Source: Planctomycetota bacterium (GTDB taxonomy: Bacteria > Planctomycetota > PLA2). From it: 64,000 nt of DNA. The stretch covers positions 55,350 to 119,349 of the forward strand of contig JAJFFH010000070.1 of NCBI GenBank assembly GCA_021776735.1. Direction: 5' to 3'. A program made the position numbers and the translations under genes. Below the pieces are notes generated by a model. The model searched no databases and was not told the DNA's origin. It worked only from the letters and a program-made list of their open reading frames with translations. Positions 48,111 to 57,341 of the stretch are shown piece by piece. The number at the start of each line of letters is the position of its first letter. Position 1 is the first letter of the stretch.

Positions 48111-49319
48111 ATGCGCCATTTTGTCCTCCTGCTCTGCCTCTCAACAGCCGCGTTCGCCCAGGAATACGGGACGAACCACCGCATGAAGATCAAGATCAGT
48201 GGCCAGACCCGCAAGGGGGTCTTCTTCCTGCCCAAGGGGGCAAGGAAGGGCCAGGTCATGCCGCTGCTCATCACGATCCCGACGGCGGACGGCAAGGCGT
48301 TCCGCGAGATCGGGCAGTGGCAAAGAGACGCCTACGACAACGGCTTCGCGCTGTTTTCGGTCGATATCGTGACGAGCCTCCAGCGAGGCTGGCATCCGAG
48401 CGAGACCGCCGACATGCAGCGCGACATGGAAGCGGTCGTCGAGGGCCTGAAAGAGGTCAAGAAACTCGCGAAGGAGAACAACGTTACGATCGACGAGTCC
48501 GCGGTCGTTATCACGGGGCACAGCGGCGGCACGTACCTGACCCTCTGGCTCGCCGTGCGGCGACCCGATCTCTTCCTCGGCGTCTGCGGTCGCGGCGTCG
48601 TCTTCTTCGAGGAAACGGTCGCCGGCTACAAGGGCGAGAAGGTCCCCCACGACCCGAGCCTGCGCGTTTTCGTCTATCACGGCGAGTTCGACGCGCGCCG
48701 CGCGAAGGACGGAACGAAGCTCGCCGCGAAGATGCTCAAAGACAAGGGCTACCGCCACGTTCGACTCCAGATCGTCGAGAAGATGAAGCACGAGTCGAAG
48801 CCGGAGGTCTGCCTCGAATGGTTCGTCGCGCTGCTCAAGGAGACCGCGCGGGGCCGCGGCGAAGCGGTGAGAATCGGCAAGGACATCGAAAAGCTCGCCG
48901 CCGACCTTGCCAAGGGCCGCCGCATCTACGGCAAGCTGGTGAAGCTCGTCGAGCGCGAAAAAAAGGCCGGCTTCGGCACGGTCGCGCAGGCGATGCTCAA
49001 GAAAGCGGAGGCCAAAGCCAAAAAGGACATGGCGCACGCCGCGGACCTCGAGGCGGACGGCAAGCTCGACGAAGCGATGGCGGCGCTCAAGGCCATCGAG
49101 AAAAAGTACGCCGGCCTGGCCGTGATGAAGACCGCGCGCACGAAGCGCACGACCATCCTCAAGTCGGACGAGTACAAGGCGCGCGGCATGCTCCAAAAGG
49201 CACAGAAGTGGATCAAGAAGGGCCAGCCCGACAAGGCCAACCCGATCCTGCAAAAGATCATCGAAGATTTCCCGAAGACCGCCTCCGCCGAAGAAGCAAA
49301 GAGCCTGCTGAAGGAATGA
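48111..49319 (+). CDS. Secreted alpha/beta-hydrolase with helical C-terminal tail
   Basis: 402 aa. The signal peptide is MRHFVLLLCLSTAAFAQ. Residues about 25-245 are an alpha/beta-hydrolase (KGVFFLPKGARKGQVMPLLI, SAVVITGHSGGTYLTLWLAV with the nucleophile elbow GHSGG, LRVFVYHGEFDARRAKDG and a His near KMKHESKPEV). It is related to dienelactone-hydrolase or esterase-like proteins (PHB depolymerase type). The C-terminal 150 residues are Lys-rich helices, including a TPR-like pair (KAQKWIKKGQPDKANPILQK). The substrate is unknown. The downstream 45-aa ORF overlaps its stop. Confidence 0.8.
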   Translation: MRHFVLLLCLSTAAFAQEYGTNHRMKIKISGQTRKGVFFLPKGARKGQVMPLLITIPTADGKAFREIGQWQRDAYDNGFALFSVDIVTSLQRGWHPSETADMQRDMEAVVEGLKEVKKLAKENNVTIDESAVVITGHSGGTYLTLWLAVRRPDLFLGVCGRGVVFFEETVAGYKGEKVPHDPSLRVFVYHGEFDARRAKDGTKLAAKMLKDKGYRHVRLQIVEKMKHESKPEVCLEWFVALLKETARGRGEAVRIGKDIEKLAADLAKGRRIYGKLVKLVEREKKAGFGTVAQAMLKKAEAKAKKDMAHAADLEADGKLDEAMAALKAIEKKYAGLAVMKTARTKRTTILKSDEYKARGMLQKAQKWIKKGQPDKANPILQKIIEDFPKTASAEEAKSLLKE

Positions 49320-49453
49320 CGCCGAAGGTCAGCAAACGGACGGCGATTCAGGACGCCATCGACAAGCCGCGCCGCGTCCAGTTCACCGCCGGCACAAAGC
49401 GCGAACGTCGGGCCGCCCGCGCGCGCAGGCACGAAGGTCGTCCGCCCCGCTAG
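49316..49453 (+). CDS. Possible 45-aa basic small protein
   Basis: ATGA overlap with the hydrolase stop suggests coupled translation. The product, MTPKVSKRTAIQDAIDKPRR followed by VQFTAGTKRERRAARARRHE, is very basic. Part of it (SKRTAIQ) is encoded by an interspersed motif copy. No family was recognised; it could be chance. Confidence 0.3.
   Translation: MTPKVSKRTAIQDAIDKPRRVQFTAGTKRERRAARARRHEGRPPR
49336..49347 (+). repeat. Interspersed motif copy, CAGCAAA form
   Basis: Exact core preceded by CAGCAA, 16 bp after the hydrolase stop. Confidence 0.9.
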
Positions 49454-49478
49454 CGAATACCCGCGCAGCGGGGATTCG
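49454..49478. repeat. Palindromic hairpin before dusB
   Basis: CGAAT-A-CCCGC-GCA-GCGGG-G-ATTCG. It has the same layout as the hairpin at 38452 (GAATCCGC..GCGGATTC), suggesting a second small palindrome family. Confidence 0.5.
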
Positions 49479-49495
49479 ACGTACACTTGCGCCGT

Positions 49496-50674
49496 ATGGA
49501 CCCCTGCTACGTCAGTGCTGTCAATCACGGCGTGCCGCCGGCCGCGTCCGGCGAGTTTGGGCCGCTGCGGATCGGTCCGCTCGCGGTGTGGCCGCCCGTC
49601 GTACTGGCACCGATGGCCGGGGTAACGAACTACCCGTTTCGCAAGCTGTGCCGGCGATACGGCGCGGGGCTCTACGTCAGCGAGATGATCACGGCGCGCG
49701 CGCTCGTACACGGCAACGAGAAGACACTCAAGCTCGCCGACTTCGGGCCGGACGAGTCGCCGCGCAGCCTGCAGCTCTACGGCGTCGATCCCGTATCCCT
49801 CGGCGAGGCGGCGCGACGACTCGTCGCCGAGGGGCGCGTCGATCACATCGACATGAACTTCGGCTGCCCGGTGCGCAAGGTGACGGCGAAAGGCGGCGGC
49901 GCGGCGATCCCCGTGAAGCCGCGCCTGCTCGCGCGACTCGTGCGCGCCGTGGTCGAAGGCGCGGGCGAGGTGCCGGTCACGATCAAGTTCCGGCTGGGAA
50001 TCGACGACGGCGTGCTGACGTACCGCGACGCCGGACGCGTCGGCGAGGAAGAGGGCTGCGTCGCGCTCGGCCTCCATGCAAGAACCGCGGCGAAGCTGTA
50101 CGACGGCGATGCCCGCTGGGACGCCATCGCCGACCTGAAATCGCGGGTATCAATACCCGTGTTGGGCAACGGCGACATCTGGGAGGCCCACGACGCGCTG
50201 CGCATGATGCGACAGACGGGCTGCGACGGCGTGATCGTGGGACGCGGATGCCTCGGACGGCCGTGGCTGTTTCGCGATCTGGTCGATGTCTTCGAAGGGC
50301 GCGAGCCGCAGGACCCGCCCAACTTCGGCGAGGTATGCGACCTCATGCTGGAACACGCGCGACTCAACGCGGAGTGGTTTGGCGAGGAGCGCGCGATGAT
50401 CGGGTTCCGCAAGTTCACGACCTGGTACACAAAGAGCTTCCCGGATGGCGCGGCGCTGCGTCGACGTCTGACGCTGGTCCGCACGTTCGCGGAACTCGAA
50501 CAGGGCGTCGCCGACATCGACCGCAGTACGCCGTTCCCGCCGGCTGGCATGCGCGTAAGACGCGGCAAGCGCGGCGGAACCCAAAAAGTCTCGCTCCCCC
50601 CGAACTACCTGGAAGACCGCGAGGGCGACACCCCCCCGACCGCCGCCGCCGAGATCTCGATTTCGGGCGGGTAG
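49496..50674 (+). CDS. dusB: tRNA-dihydrouridine synthase
   Basis: 392 aa from the ATG at 49496. It reduces specific uridines in tRNA D-loops with FMN and NADPH. Signatures: VVLAPMAGVTNYPFRKLCRR, LYVSEMITARALVHGNEKTL, HIDMNFGCPVRKVTAKGGGA (catalytic Cys in GCP), VTIKFRLGIDDG, ALGLHARTAAKLYDGDARWD and SIPVLGNGDIWEAHDALRMM. The last 60 residues are a basic, disordered tail. The substrate position is not readable from sequence; DusB is the best-fitting subgroup. Confidence 0.92.
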   Translation: MDPCYVSAVNHGVPPAASGEFGPLRIGPLAVWPPVVLAPMAGVTNYPFRKLCRRYGAGLYVSEMITARALVHGNEKTLKLADFGPDESPRSLQLYGVDPVSLGEAARRLVAEGRVDHIDMNFGCPVRKVTAKGGGAAIPVKPRLLARLVRAVVEGAGEVPVTIKFRLGIDDGVLTYRDAGRVGEEEGCVALGLHARTAAKLYDGDARWDAIADLKSRVSIPVLGNGDIWEAHDALRMMRQTGCDGVIVGRGCLGRPWLFRDLVDVFEGREPQDPPNFGEVCDLMLEHARLNAEWFGEERAMIGFRKFTTWYTKSFPDGAALRRRLTLVRTFAELEQGVADIDRSTPFPPAGMRVRRGKRGGTQKVSLPPNYLEDREGDTPPTAAAEISISGG

Positions 50675-50833
50675 ACATCCCTGGGGAATCCCGCCCACCC
50701 CGATACCGATTCAGGAGCTCCGCCGAGGGGCCGCTGAATTCCGCCCCCGCCCCCCCATTGCACTGTGGTCCGTTTCTGGCGCGCCCGATTCCGGCCGCCC
50801 AACGATGCCGCTTCTGGTGGCCTCGCCCGGCGC

Positions 50834-52762
50834 CTATTTCGGAACGCGCAGCGTGCCGTTGTGTTCGGCGACCGCGTCGAATACGCGTGATCGGCTCTTG
50901 TGGGTCACCCACCACTTGTAGTTGGTGCCCGGCAGCAAGTTGGTCGACTCGATCTCGCCTTGGTCGTCGCTCTCGCCCCGCATGCCCGACCGGCGGCATT
51001 GCATGGCCGCGCTCAGGCCCATTGCGCCTACGCGCGCCCCGGCCATCGGTGCGCCATCCGCATCGACCACCCGCATCCGCAGCGGCTCGGGAACCTCGTG
51101 AAGCCGAATCGTGCCGAGGTCGAATACGCCGTCCGGCCGATCGCTCACGCCCGGGACATCGAACACGTTGCGTTTGTAGTCGCCGACGGACATGGCCGCA
51201 CGAGTCGCCCGGAAGACAAACCAGGTGTTGACGCGACCCTCGGCGTCCGTCTTGAAACTCCGGGTCGCGATCTCCGTCGTCTGGTCTCCGCGCATGAAGT
51301 TGGCGAACTGGGGACTGCCCATGAGAACCCGGGTCAACCCGGCATTCGGATACTCCGGCCGCTCGTCCGAGAAGTCCCGCTCGAGGTGCATCGTTACGGT
51401 CTTGTTCGCCGCCGGAGAGCCGTCTGCGTTGAGTATTGTCGCGCGGAGATGCGGGCCCGGCACGAGCTCGATCTCGGCTTCCCACCGATAGGCGTTTTTC
51501 TTCGTCGCCGACACATGTGCCGCCCAGAATCCGGGTGCGGCTGCCGCCAGCTCGACCTGGGTTCGGTTCGGTTGCAGTCGAATCCGAAACGAGCCGTCTT
51601 CCGCGGTGATCGCGGGATTGAACCCCATGCGCAGGACACGCGCACCGGCGATCGGTGCCCCCTGGTGAACGACGCGGCCGACAACGAAGGGCGTCAGGTT
51701 CACGGTGAGGTCTACGCTCACGCCGTCTTCCGTCACAAACACCGTGCGCGTCTGTGTGTCGATCTCGTCCCCCTCGATGGTGACGCGATAGGCCAGCGGA
51801 AACCGAATCCCGGCAGCAGAAAAACTGCCGTCCGGTTCGGTCGTCGTCGCAAACTCGACCTCCGTTTTGTCCGGAAGCGTGCCGGTCCACTTGAGTTTCG
51901 AGACTCCGGGAATCGGCTCCCTGGATCGACCCACGACGCGGCCCCGAAGCGCCCCCGTCCGGCTTCCGAGCCACCGCTTCTTGAAGGCGGCGTGCTCTTC
52001 GGTCGCGGTCAGCGACCGGGACGGTGATGCTTCCGCTTCCTCGGGCCCCCTGGACGACGGCAGCGAGTTCGCGGACGAACGCGAGGCACGCTCCTGCGGT
52101 CGCGGATCGGCGACCTTTTCTCGAACATAAAAGCCTGTGGCGACCAGTGCCCAGATCACAACGACAGTGGCGGTCTTCTTTCCCATGACGAGAGCTCCCG
52201 TGGCGGTAGCGGCCAGTTTGGCCCGGTTCCATTCAAGAAACGGCAAGAGAGCGATGGACCACGCGCGGCGGTCACCTCCGTGCTGCGCGTCGAGACGGCC
52301 CCGCAGACGCTCGAGCGCACGCCGCACTCGCACGCGCGCCGTGTGCACATTCGTGGCGGTCCGGCGCGCGATCTCGCGGGGCGGCAGATCCTCGAAGAAG
52401 CGCAGAATCACGGCCGTGCGATACGGCTCCGAAAGTGCGAGCACTTCGTTGACCACGAGTGCCTGGGTCTCCGCCCGTGCCAACGCTTCCGGGACCGACC
52501 CGTCGGTGCGATCGGTAACCTGCGCGCGCTCGTGCTGCTGACGCCGCCCTTCGCGGCGCCAAAGCATGCGCGCCGCGTTGCGGGTGACCGTGGCCAGCCA
52601 CGCGCGCGTAGCGCCGCCGCGAGGCGGCCTACGCAACACCGAGAGCCATGTCTCCTGCGCGACATCGTCTGCTCGATCGCCGCCGACAAGCCGGCGCGCA
52701 AGCCGCAAGACGAAGTCGCGGTGACGCAGGAGTTGCTCGGCGGCCGGAGTGTTCATTTCCAT
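50834..52762 (-). CDS. ECF sigma factor fused to membrane anchor and Ig-like domains
   Basis: 642 aa (ATG 52762; 52756 also possible). Residues about 10-75 are sigma region 2 (DFVLRLARRLVGGDRADDVA, QETWLSVLRRPPRGG, AWLATVTRNAARMLWRRE). Residues about 105-158 are region 4 (LSEPYRTAVILRFFEDLPPR, EIARRTATNVHTARVRVRRA). Residues about 190-212 are a membrane helix (MGKKTATVVVIWALVATGFY). The remainder is carboxypeptidase-regulatory or Ig-like (ALRGRVVGRSREPIPGVSKL, VVGRVVHQGAPIAGARVLRM, VVDADGAPMAGARVGAMGLS). The sigma part would be cytoplasmic and the rest periplasmic. Membrane-held ECF fusions of this kind are known from planctomycetes, as I recall. Confidence 0.88.
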   Translation of the reverse strand: MEMNTPAAEQLLRHRDFVLRLARRLVGGDRADDVAQETWLSVLRRPPRGGATRAWLATVTRNAARMLWRREGRRQQHERAQVTDRTDGSVPEALARAETQALVVNEVLALSEPYRTAVILRFFEDLPPREIARRTATNVHTARVRVRRALERLRGRLDAQHGGDRRAWSIALLPFLEWNRAKLAATATGALVMGKKTATVVVIWALVATGFYVREKVADPRPQERASRSSANSLPSSRGPEEAEASPSRSLTATEEHAAFKKRWLGSRTGALRGRVVGRSREPIPGVSKLKWTGTLPDKTEVEFATTTEPDGSFSAAGIRFPLAYRVTIEGDEIDTQTRTVFVTEDGVSVDLTVNLTPFVVGRVVHQGAPIAGARVLRMGFNPAITAEDGSFRIRLQPNRTQVELAAAAPGFWAAHVSATKKNAYRWEAEIELVPGPHLRATILNADGSPAANKTVTMHLERDFSDERPEYPNAGLTRVLMGSPQFANFMRGDQTTEIATRSFKTDAEGRVNTWFVFRATRAAMSVGDYKRNVFDVPGVSDRPDGVFDLGTIRLHEVPEPLRMRVVDADGAPMAGARVGAMGLSAAMQCRRSGMRGESDDQGEIESTNLLPGTNYKWWVTHKSRSRVFDAVAEHNGTLRVPK

Positions 52763-53019
52763 CGTTCAGCCTAGGCAATGCCGCCCGTTGCGAAACCGAG
52801 TCGTTTTTTTTGGGCGCAAGCTTCCACAACCCCCGATTCCTGTCGGAACCCTCCGTATGTTAGGTTTTTGCTAGGCGCCAATACCTCATGAAACCCGCGA
52901 CCAACGCCCCCATCTCACCGTTATCCCGCCTCAAGCGCAGGCCCAGCCGGCTGTCTCCGAACCCGCCCTCGGAGTCGCCCGTCCGGCCGCCTGTGACGTG
53001 CACCTTTCCGTTCGGCTGT
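52763..53019. other. Intergenic region upstream of sigma fusion
   Basis: Holds the promoter region of the minus-strand sigma gene and a TGTTAGGTTTTTGCTAGG stretch. An ORF at 52888-53292 (+) has an Arg/Pro-rich product typical of a frame shadow and is not called. Confidence 0.4.
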
Positions 53020-53274
53020 TCAGGATCTCAAAACGGCCTCATGCACGTTCCGCGCGGCGAGCCCCGCAAGCCGATGAGAATGAGAGCGCGGTGTCGCACC
53101 GTTCGGGTCCGCCGCGCCGCGGCTGGGTTCTTCCCCGGCGATCTCTTGTTCGTCTTGCCCGGCGAGCAGCCGGTCGGCGGCGAATTCGTCATCGACCTCG
53201 ATGGTCGGCTCGGCCGCCACGGAGGCGGCCCGGTTTGGGGGATCGTGGTCGGCGCGGTCCGAAAGGAGGTTCAT
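53020..53274 (-). CDS. Possible 84-aa acidic hypothetical protein
   Basis: ATG at 53274, 43 bp after the methyltransferase stop and on the same strand. The first half is acidic (EPTIEVDDEFAADRLLAGQD, EQEIAGEEPS) and the second half basic (ATPRSHSHRLAGLAARN). No family was recognised. The acidic, coherent N-terminus argues for a real gene. Confidence 0.35.
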   Translation of the reverse strand: MNLLSDRADHDPPNRAASVAAEPTIEVDDEFAADRLLAGQDEQEIAGEEPSRGAADPNGATPRSHSHRLAGLAARNVHEAVLRS

Positions 53275-53317
53275 CGCCGGCCAGAAGGCTGAACCGCTGG
53301 CCTGAATCGAGTCGCAA

Positions 53318-54157
53318 CTACCTCTGCTCTTTGCGCAGGATCAGGATCGCGCTGCGTTCGACCTCGCTGATCTCGATCGAGGTCTCGGACGGGTCGTAGC
53401 CGTGGTAGACGGCTGCCAACTCGAACGATCCCTCGGCGTCGATTAGGTCCTCCACGTCGCGACTGGTGTAGGTACGCATCGGGAACAGGTCGTCCACAAC
53501 CGCATGGTCGGCATGGCTGGCTGCACCCGGTCCGGTCTCGGCTGTATCGCCGTTCTTGGCTCTTTCGTCGGCCGCAACGGGGTCGATCCGAACGTGGATC
53601 GTCTCTGTGCGCGTTGCCGGATCGGCGTCGCCCAGGGAACCGACCCGGCAACGCCACGCCTGGCCGTTCGCCTGAAACATCGTGACTTGACAGGAGATAT
53701 CCGCGAACTCGGCTGGCGTCACGTCAAAGCCAAGCGCGTACACGGCACCCGGTTCGAGCGCGCGAGCGACCGCGCGGAGGTGTGCGCGGGCGCGGGCTTC
53801 GGTCAGGAGATGACGAAAGGAATCGTTGAGACAAAACGCGAAGTGAAACACCTCGGACTTCAGCACGAACCGGGCCGCATCGGCGCGAAAAACGGCACCA
53901 CGGGCGCGACGCAGCATCGGCATGCACAGATCGAACCCGTACGGCTCGGGCCACGCCCCGAGGAGCCGGCCCGTCCCGCAGAAGGGCTCCAGCACGCGCC
54001 GGGGCCGGACCAGACCGTGATCCGCCGTCACCCGCCGAAGAAACTCGATCTCCGCGGACGGATCCCACGGGCACGCCCGGTCATACCACTCCGCGCGCTC
54101 GTAGAACGCGGGGCTGCGAAACGCGGGGCTGGGCAAGAACCGATCCGGGGCGGGCAT
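53318..54157 (-). CDS. Class I SAM-dependent methyltransferase
   Basis: 279 aa from the ATG at 54157. YERAEWYDRACPWDPSAEIE and VLEPFCGTGRLLGAWPEPYG (motif I, SAM binding) open the fold. DLCMPMLRRARGAVFRADAA and FHFAFCLNDSFRHLLTEARA (NDSF-like motif IV) follow, then AVARALEPGAVYALGFDV. The C-terminal half is an inserted beta region ending in a VxRSAILILRK strand. The substrate is unknown; this type often modifies small molecules. It is divergent from the gene at 54179 with 21 bp between start codons. Confidence 0.85.
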   Translation of the reverse strand: MPAPDRFLPSPAFRSPAFYERAEWYDRACPWDPSAEIEFLRRVTADHGLVRPRRVLEPFCGTGRLLGAWPEPYGFDLCMPMLRRARGAVFRADAARFVLKSEVFHFAFCLNDSFRHLLTEARARAHLRAVARALEPGAVYALGFDVTPAEFADISCQVTMFQANGQAWRCRVGSLGDADPATRTETIHVRIDPVAADERAKNGDTAETGPGAASHADHAVVDDLFPMRTYTSRDVEDLIDAEGSFELAAVYHGYDPSETSIEISEVERSAILILRKEQR

Positions 54158-54178
54158 CGCACCGGGTATTATTCCTGC

Positions 54179-54991
54179 ATGCACAGCGGGGTACGCAGCC
54201 AGTTTTTCGTTTTCCTCCTGTTTGCTCTGCTCGCCTGTCTCCCGCTCGCCGGAGCGATGGCGCAGGAAGGAGAAAGCGGAGCCGACAAGCCGACCAAGGG
54301 AAATGGGGACGCGGGGGAAAAGGCGGACGCGGGGGCAGCGAAATCGAAGCCGGGTCTCGTCCGGATCGACGTCGTGTCCATTGCCCCGCTCTCTGTCCCG
54401 GCGCGACCGGGCAACGCGAAACAAGCACTGCGCCGCTTCCTCGATGCCCACAGGGCGCACAAGGCGGATCGGTTGGACCCGGCGCTGCGTGGCTACTTCC
54501 AGTTCTTGGGCATGCCGGGCCGGCACGAGTTGCCCCGGCGTTACGTCGATGCCGCGCGCGAGCGGCTCGATGTCTTGGCGCAGCCCACCGTGAAGGAGTA
54601 CGAAAAGGCAGCACGAGTCTACGAGAGCGACCGGGAGGCGGGACTCAAGGCACTGCGCGCGCTCGGCGCACGGGTGCCGTTCTTGCCGGCGGGCCGTGCC
54701 GCATTCGAGTTGGCCGACACCGACGCGCTGCGCGCGGCTATCGATGGCGCCAAGCGAGTCGCCAAGAGGGACCCCAAGACTGCCGCGCAGGCACTCGAAA
54801 AGTCGATCCGGGAGTGCGCTCACGGATTGTTCTTGTACGAAGCCAAACAGCTCCTGCTCAAGCTCGGCGGCCCGGATCTGTTTGAGCCCGGTGAACGCCT
54901 CGACAAGTCGAACAAGCGGGAAAAAGACGGCACGCTCCAGGAAACCGAAGGCGAAAAGGAAGAGCCGACCATCGACATCGGCGGCGGCTAG
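54179..54991 (+). CDS. Exported hypothetical protein
   Basis: 270 aa. The signal peptide is QFFVFLLFALLACLPLAGAM then AQ, followed by a charged low-complexity linker. The globular part contains NAKQALRRFLDAHRAHKADR, LPRRYVDAARERLDVLAQPT and ALEKSIRECAHGLFLYEAKQ, mostly helical. A charged tail ends in TIDIGGG. No family was recognised; the helical repeat character recalls TPR-like proteins. The start is fixed by the signal peptide. Confidence 0.6.
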   Translation: MHSGVRSQFFVFLLFALLACLPLAGAMAQEGESGADKPTKGNGDAGEKADAGAAKSKPGLVRIDVVSIAPLSVPARPGNAKQALRRFLDAHRAHKADRLDPALRGYFQFLGMPGRHELPRRYVDAARERLDVLAQPTVKEYEKAARVYESDREAGLKALRALGARVPFLPAGRAAFELADTDALRAAIDGAKRVAKRDPKTAAQALEKSIRECAHGLFLYEAKQLLLKLGGPDLFEPGERLDKSNKREKDGTLQETEGEKEEPTIDIGGG

Positions 54992-55045
54992 CCGGCCGCA
55001 AGATCAGCAACACCGGCGGCGCACCAGCAAAGCGAGAGTGCTCGC

Positions 55046-57250
55046 TCAGCCGGTCGTCTCGCCGTCCGCCGTGGACCCTATCGCTACGGGTGCAGTCATT
55101 GATGTCCCAAACCGGCGGGTACCGATCGTGGCGATAATCCACGCGCCGCCGCATGCCGCGGCACTGGCGAGTGCGGCACACGCAAGCGACGCCGGCGCAG
55201 CGATAGCCGCAATGGCCAGCGCCGCCACCAGCCCGAGCGACGGAGCGGACGCCGCCAAGAGGACAAGCGGCAGCCATGCATCCTGCATTCCGAGCGAGAC
55301 GAGGGCGGGCAAGATCGACGGCAGAAAAAACAGGACCGCGCCGCCGCACACAATCCCGCCGACAGTCCCGAGTGATGTCCTCGATGCTGTCCGGAAAGCC
55401 GAGCGGCGCGGGCCGAAGGCGAACAAAAGCAGCAGCATCGCGAGTGCCGCCACGCGGGCGCGGCGGGCGGCGTCCGTGCGGGCACCCACGATAGCGAGAC
55501 CTGCGTTGATGAACTGCGGCAGGTGGATCGAGTCCTGCGGGTTGGGGGTGGGAAGTTCGGTCCGGTTCGCGTTTTTTGGGTCGGCGCCGGGGTCGGGGTC
55601 GGCGCCGGGGTCGGGGTCGGCGGCGGGGTCGGGGTCGGCGGCGGGGTCGGGTTGCGCCGTCGTTCCTGACGGAGCTGGGGCGGACAAGTCCGTTTTCGAT
55701 AGTTCGGCAAGCTCGCCGGGGGAGACGAATGCCCACACCACATCGCGGCCGTCGCGGGTCTTCATTCGCTGGCGCAGTACAGACGGGATTTCCAGTTCCT
55801 CACGGGCCGCCGCGCGTTCGATTTCCAAGAAGCGTTTTCGCTCGTCGGGCGACGATGCGGTCCGGGCGAGTCCCGCGGCGTTCTGGCGCAGGACGCGCAG
55901 GTAACGCGCCGTCTTGAGATCCAGCGGCGGCGGCAACGCGATCGTCGCGGCGACCACGTCGATGCCGCGACGCTTGAGAGCGGCGCCGACTGCGGGTCCC
56001 ATGCCGGCCGGCACGAGGCCGACCGCGGGCTCATGGGCGAGAGCTTCGGGAACACGCGCGCGAACCGGAACCAGAGCCCCAGCCAATGCGAACGCCGCGG
56101 TCCACGCAATCGCCGGCCCAAGACGTCGCGCGAATCTGCGGAGCCCCAAACCCGACTTGTCCGCCCCAGCTCCGCCAGGAGCGGCGGCGGAACCCGACTC
56201 GCGCCCTCGCGGCATGCCCTCGCGACGGATCCGGGTCAGCAGGCGGACGACACCGCCAAGGACCAGCACCAGCGCAAGGCGGCGGTGGGCGGCCACGCCC
56301 GTGAAGAAAAACGGCGCAGCACTGCACGAGGCGATCGTGACGACCGGCGACGACGCCGTCGCGACGACGAGCGCAGCCGCGAGACTGCTCGCATCGAGTC
56401 CCGCCCCTTGAGGCGCGCCGCCCCCGCCCCCCCCTGTTTCTTTTGGTCCGGTCCTCCGATCAGTTTCCCGTCCTGTTTCTTGCTCCGGTTGCGCGTTGGA
56501 TTCGCCCAAGGCACCGGCCAGCACACCCAGCAATGCCAGCGGCAGCAAGGCCGCGAGCAGTCTTCGCAGAGCCTCGCGCCGTCCTTGTTTGGCAAGGGTC
56601 CACGCGAACACGACGACAAGCCCGAGCAAAAGCGCGCGCGGAAGCTGTTGGCCAGCGCGGCGCGCGTTCTCTTCCACGACCGGCCAGCCGGAAAGGCGCG
56701 CGTCGGGAACGAGTTCTCGGATGCGGTCGAGCGCGTCGTCGCGGCGCGGGAGCACGTCGCAGGTGTACGACCCCAGACGGTCGCGAAAGTACGGACGGAC
56801 GTCCGGCACCGGCGGGAGTGGTTCCGGAATGCGGCCGCGCTTGACCTCGTCGTGGAATCGCCGGATTCTTTCGGGCGCGAAGAGCAGGCGGCCCGTGCGG
56901 AATGCCCGTCGGGCGCTCTCGGGACGGAACACGCGCGCGAACGAGCCACGACCGCGCGTCGCGAGCGCATGACCGGCGTCGGGATCGGAGGAGCGCACCC
57001 GCACGGCGCCGAGCACCGGCAGCGCCTCACGCGCCCGAAAAAAGCTCCGGCGGTGCTCGCCGATGAATCCGGAATCGCCGGAAGCACCCAGGTCGCCCGA
57101 ATCACCGGCGAAGCCGGTAACGCCGGTGACGGGGCGAAGGCTCCATGCCGCGACAAGTGCCGCCGCCACGGTCACCAGAACGACGAGACCTTCGGTAACG
57201 CCGAAGGGGCCGCCGGGCCTGACCACCGCCACGGACCGAGGCCGGTTCAC
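55046..57250 (-). CDS. Multi-pass membrane protein with low-complexity linkers
   Basis: 734 aa from a GTG. Hydrophobic segments include GLVVLVTVAAALVAAWSL, LPRALLLGLVVVFAWTLA, LLAALLPLALLGVLAGALG, AALAMLLLLFAFG and WLPLVLLAASAPSLGLVAAL. Between them are soluble regions (SYTCDVLPRRDDALDRIREL; AVGAALKRRGIDVVAATIAL). A Gly run (ETGGGGGGAPQGAG) comes from a GC-rich element, a collagen-like start (GVTGFAGDSGDLGASGDSGF) and a DPDPGA repeat are present. No family was recognised. It may be a transport or sensor scaffold; this is a guess. Confidence 0.6.
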   Translation of the reverse strand: MNRPRSVAVVRPGGPFGVTEGLVVLVTVAAALVAAWSLRPVTGVTGFAGDSGDLGASGDSGFIGEHRRSFFRAREALPVLGAVRVRSSDPDAGHALATRGRGSFARVFRPESARRAFRTGRLLFAPERIRRFHDEVKRGRIPEPLPPVPDVRPYFRDRLGSYTCDVLPRRDDALDRIRELVPDARLSGWPVVEENARRAGQQLPRALLLGLVVVFAWTLAKQGRREALRRLLAALLPLALLGVLAGALGESNAQPEQETGRETDRRTGPKETGGGGGGAPQGAGLDASSLAAALVVATASSPVVTIASCSAAPFFFTGVAAHRRLALVLVLGGVVRLLTRIRREGMPRGRESGSAAAPGGAGADKSGLGLRRFARRLGPAIAWTAAFALAGALVPVRARVPEALAHEPAVGLVPAGMGPAVGAALKRRGIDVVAATIALPPPLDLKTARYLRVLRQNAAGLARTASSPDERKRFLEIERAAAREELEIPSVLRQRMKTRDGRDVVWAFVSPGELAELSKTDLSAPAPSGTTAQPDPAADPDPAADPDPGADPDPGADPKNANRTELPTPNPQDSIHLPQFINAGLAIVGARTDAARRARVAALAMLLLLFAFGPRRSAFRTASRTSLGTVGGIVCGGAVLFFLPSILPALVSLGMQDAWLPLVLLAASAPSLGLVAALAIAAIAAPASLACAALASAAACGGAWIIATIGTRRFGTSMTAPVAIGSTADGETTG
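55577..55652. repeat. 18-bp tandem repeat, about 4 copies
   Basis: Units of TCGGGGTCGGCGCCGGGG, changing to TCGGGGTCGGCGGCGGGG. It encodes DPDPGA/DPDPAA repeats on the minus strand inside the membrane protein. Confidence 0.85.
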
Positions 57251-57341
57251 GGTGCCGATTCTCCGGGCGCCAATCGTCCATGGGCCGATCGTCCGGCTCG
57301 CACCGCGCTCCTTCCCGGGCCGTTACACGCCCGATCCGCTC

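Noticed and set aside
47972..48295. N-terminal extension of the GAF-Roadblock gene
   Set aside because: Covers the divergent promoter and the start of the hydrolase gene; the family N-terminus fits the ATG at 47971.
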